From the NCBI RefSeq assembly GCF_040930455.2, contig NZ_CP170494.1: DNA of 64,000 nucleotides; one strand, 5' to 3'. Positions within the stretch are counted from its first letter, which is position 1. Every line of letters begins with the position of its first letter. Source of the DNA: Neopusillimonas maritima. Lineage in GTDB: Bacteria > Pseudomonadota > Gammaproteobacteria > Burkholderiales > Burkholderiaceae_B. Below the pieces are notes generated by a model. That model had not been told where the DNA came from and made no database searches. It saw only the letters and a list, made by a program, of their open reading frames with translations. Below, piece by piece: positions 62,644 to 64,000 of the stretch. The translations under genes were made by a program, and so were the position numbers.

Positions 62644-63588
62644 TTAATTGCCCTGGTCAATCATATTTTCGTTGCGTGCAAGAATCTTAGCTGCGATCGG
62701 TGAAGTAATCATCTGAATCACGGCAAAGAATGCGGCCGGAATTGCTATCTCTGAAGGTAAGCCGGATGCAACTACAAAAGCGGCTGCAATGCTAAATTCT
62801 TTTTTACTGACTGTGAAAAGATAGGTAATTATCTCCTTGCGATCTTTAGTAATGAGCCAAGCAGTCATACCCACCAAATAGCCCATAAAGTTTAAACATA
62901 AGGCCGCTGCAGCAATTACAACCGCATACCAACCATAACCAATAATAGTTTGCGCATTCGGGCCTACCACAGCAAGCAATATCAAAAGATAGAGCATTGA
63001 TCCCATCCCCGCATACGTTGAATCATACTGGGTAAAAAAAGCCGAGAACTTCGTGCGTAAACTGACCCCAATGATGGTCGGAACCAAAACAATCAAAGCC
63101 AATTCAAGAATGATCGAGCCAAGCGGCACATCTAGATTGATACCTGTTAACCACAAAAACAAAAATGGCACAACAAATGGTGACAGAGCTGTGTTAACGG
63201 CGTTAAAAACGGCTGCCAGCGCAACATTGCCCCGAGCCATCAAAACCAAAAGTGGCGAGGACACATCGGTCGGTAAAGTACCGACTAATGTTAAACCCGT
63301 TGCCAACGGGCTATTTCCAAAAAACAAACGGCCCGTTACCCAGCCGGCAACTGACATTGGCCCATAAACTAAAACCAGTGCCAAAAACTGTCGTGATGGC
63401 TTACGAAAGGCTATTCGCACAGCATGCACATCAAAGGTCAAACTGATGACAAGCATCAACAGCGCAAGCAATAACCCGACCGAAGGCTTAAGAAACTGGC
63501 CGAATTCGGGAAACGCCAATCCAGTGCCCGCTACAAAAATCACAAACCAAACAAGATGGGACTCAACAAAATAAACGAGTTTGCGCAT
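62644..63588 (-). CDS. Bile acid:sodium symporter (BASS/SBF) family transporter
   Basis: 314 residues with about nine to ten helices: FVIFVAGTGLAFPEFGQFLKPSVGLLLALLML, VGTLPTDVSSPLLVLMARGN and TVSKKEFSIAAAFVVASGLP are family landmarks, here by their cores LPTDVSSPLLVLMARGN and SKKEFSIAAAFVV. The pattern GLPSEIAIPAAFFAVIQM is of BASS type. Substrates in bacteria include organic acids and arsenite-like ions for ACR3 relatives; this one is not ACR3 itself. It is convergent with the relaxase block and close to the metal pump. Confidence 0.83.
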   Translation of the reverse strand: MRKLVYFVESHLVWFVIFVAGTGLAFPEFGQFLKPSVGLLLALLMLVISLTFDVHAVRIAFRKPSRQFLALVLVYGPMSVAGWVTGRLFFGNSPLATGLTLVGTLPTDVSSPLLVLMARGNVALAAVFNAVNTALSPFVVPFLFLWLTGINLDVPLGSIILELALIVLVPTIIGVSLRTKFSAFFTQYDSTYAGMGSMLYLLILLAVVGPNAQTIIGYGWYAVVIAAAALCLNFMGYLVGMTAWLITKDRKEIITYLFTVSKKEFSIAAAFVVASGLPSEIAIPAAFFAVIQMITSPIAAKILARNENMIDQGN

Positions 63589-63675
63589 ATTGATGAGTCC
63601 CTCTTTATTGATTGTAGTTATGCCTTCGTCGTAGTCGACGTACTGCCTAATTTTTGGCCACGGTCAACGCACGAA

Positions 63676-64000
63676 CTACGCCATTTCCTTTAACTTTTCT
63701 TTTGAAAACCAGGCAAACAGAACAGGCAATACAAACAGTGTCAAAAACGTAGCAGTGACTAAGCCTCCGACAATCACTGTGGCTAGCGGCTTTTGAATTT
63801 CCGCACCCACACCGTTAGACATCAACATGGGAATCAAACCGAGCGCAGACGTAATCGCCGTCATCAAAACAGGTCTTAACCTCGATGTTGCACCATCAAA
63901 CACTGCCTCGGCCACTGTCAGTCCATCCTTAATGCGCTGATTAATACTTTCCACCATCACCACACCATTAAGTACGGCCACTCCAAACAGAGTAATGAAG
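63676..64000 (-). CDS. Heavy-metal RND efflux pump, CzcA/CusA family (C-terminal fragment)
   Basis: The frame is open to the right window edge, so the gene continues beyond it. The visible 107 residues are the last membrane helices: ITLFGVAVLNGVVMVESINQ, RPVLMTAITSALGLIPMLM, GAEIQKPLATVIVGGLVTATFLTLFVLP, then LFAWFSKEKLKEMA. The motif GAEIQKPLA with LPVLF is typical of CzcA/CusA-type pumps that export Co, Zn, Cd, Cu or Ag. The metal cannot be told from this part. Confidence 0.85.
   Translation of the reverse strand, partial: FITLFGVAVLNGVVMVESINQRIKDGLTVAEAVFDGATSRLRPVLMTAITSALGLIPMLMSNGVGAEIQKPLATVIVGGLVTATFLTLFVLPVLFAWFSKEKLKEMA

Noticed and set aside
63676..63981. Short stand-alone 101-residue protein at the right edge
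   Set aside because: The frame is open beyond the GTG at 63981 to the window edge and the residues match the interior of a CzcA/CusA pump, so it is a fragment, not a small gene.
1..64000. CRISPR arrays, insertion sequences and rRNA genes
   Set aside because: No regularly spaced repeats, no transposase-like frames and no rRNA-like stretches were seen in the window.

Overview
The window is chromosomal DNA of a betaproteobacterium, most likely Alcaligenaceae (Burkholderiales). This rests on the block cysS - 3-methyladenine glycosylase - accA - tilS - lysC - tRNA-Ser, the pair dapA-bamC, the pair mutS-roxA, and many LivFGHM-type and NitT/TauT-type uptake systems next to catabolic genes. The genus is not determined, and all names below come from reading the translated sequence, not from a search.

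Layout. 1-1505: the N-terminal part of a FetA-like ABC ATPase and an aldo/keto reductase. 1600-12797: a histidine/urocanate utilisation locus. It has the repressor hutC, a complete LIV-type ABC transporter, and hutU-hutD-hutF-hutG-hutI, but no hutH. 12794-18648: a minus-strand operon with two Rossmann dehydrogenases (octopine-dehydrogenase-like and 3-hydroxyacyl-CoA-dehydrogenase-like), a NitT/TauT-type transporter and a MarR regulator. 18794-20449: a small CopD-like membrane protein, then an AT-richer insert carrying a frameshifted unknown gene beside tRNA-Ser(GCU). 20513-33414: housekeeping genes (lysC, tilS, accA, glycosylase, cysS, TPR protein, cyclophilin, lpxH, uppP, TerC/CBS protein, suhB, trmJ, mscS).

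33599-48636 is an aromatic-compound region. It holds a LIV-type transporter without a binding protein, vanAB with a MarR regulator, and a LysR-controlled cluster. That cluster consists of a second, complete LIV-type transporter on the plus strand and, facing it, an operon of an intradiol ring-cleavage dioxygenase, a citryl-CoA-lyase-like protein and a class III CoA-transferase. The two operons are driven by near-identical 67-bp promoter modules at 40887-40953 and 48703-48769, so they form one regulon.

48853-57725 is again housekeeping: mutS, roxA, bamC, dapA, an M50 protease, a YciO-like protein and a ClsC-like phospholipase D. At about 57.8 kb the sequence switches to conjugative DNA: a TrwB-like coupling protein that seems to lack its first membrane helix, a full-length TrwC/TraI (MobF) relaxase-helicase and a small unknown protein. 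A BASS-family transporter and the C-terminus of a CzcA/CusA-type metal efflux pump follow up to the window edge.

The most interesting items are: the twin LysR promoter modules and the unusual dioxygenase / CoA-transferase / citryl-CoA-lyase set they control; the hut locus with a dedicated transporter but no histidase; the SBP-less transporter beside vanAB; the dehydrogenase-NitT operon; and the orphan trwB-trwC module.
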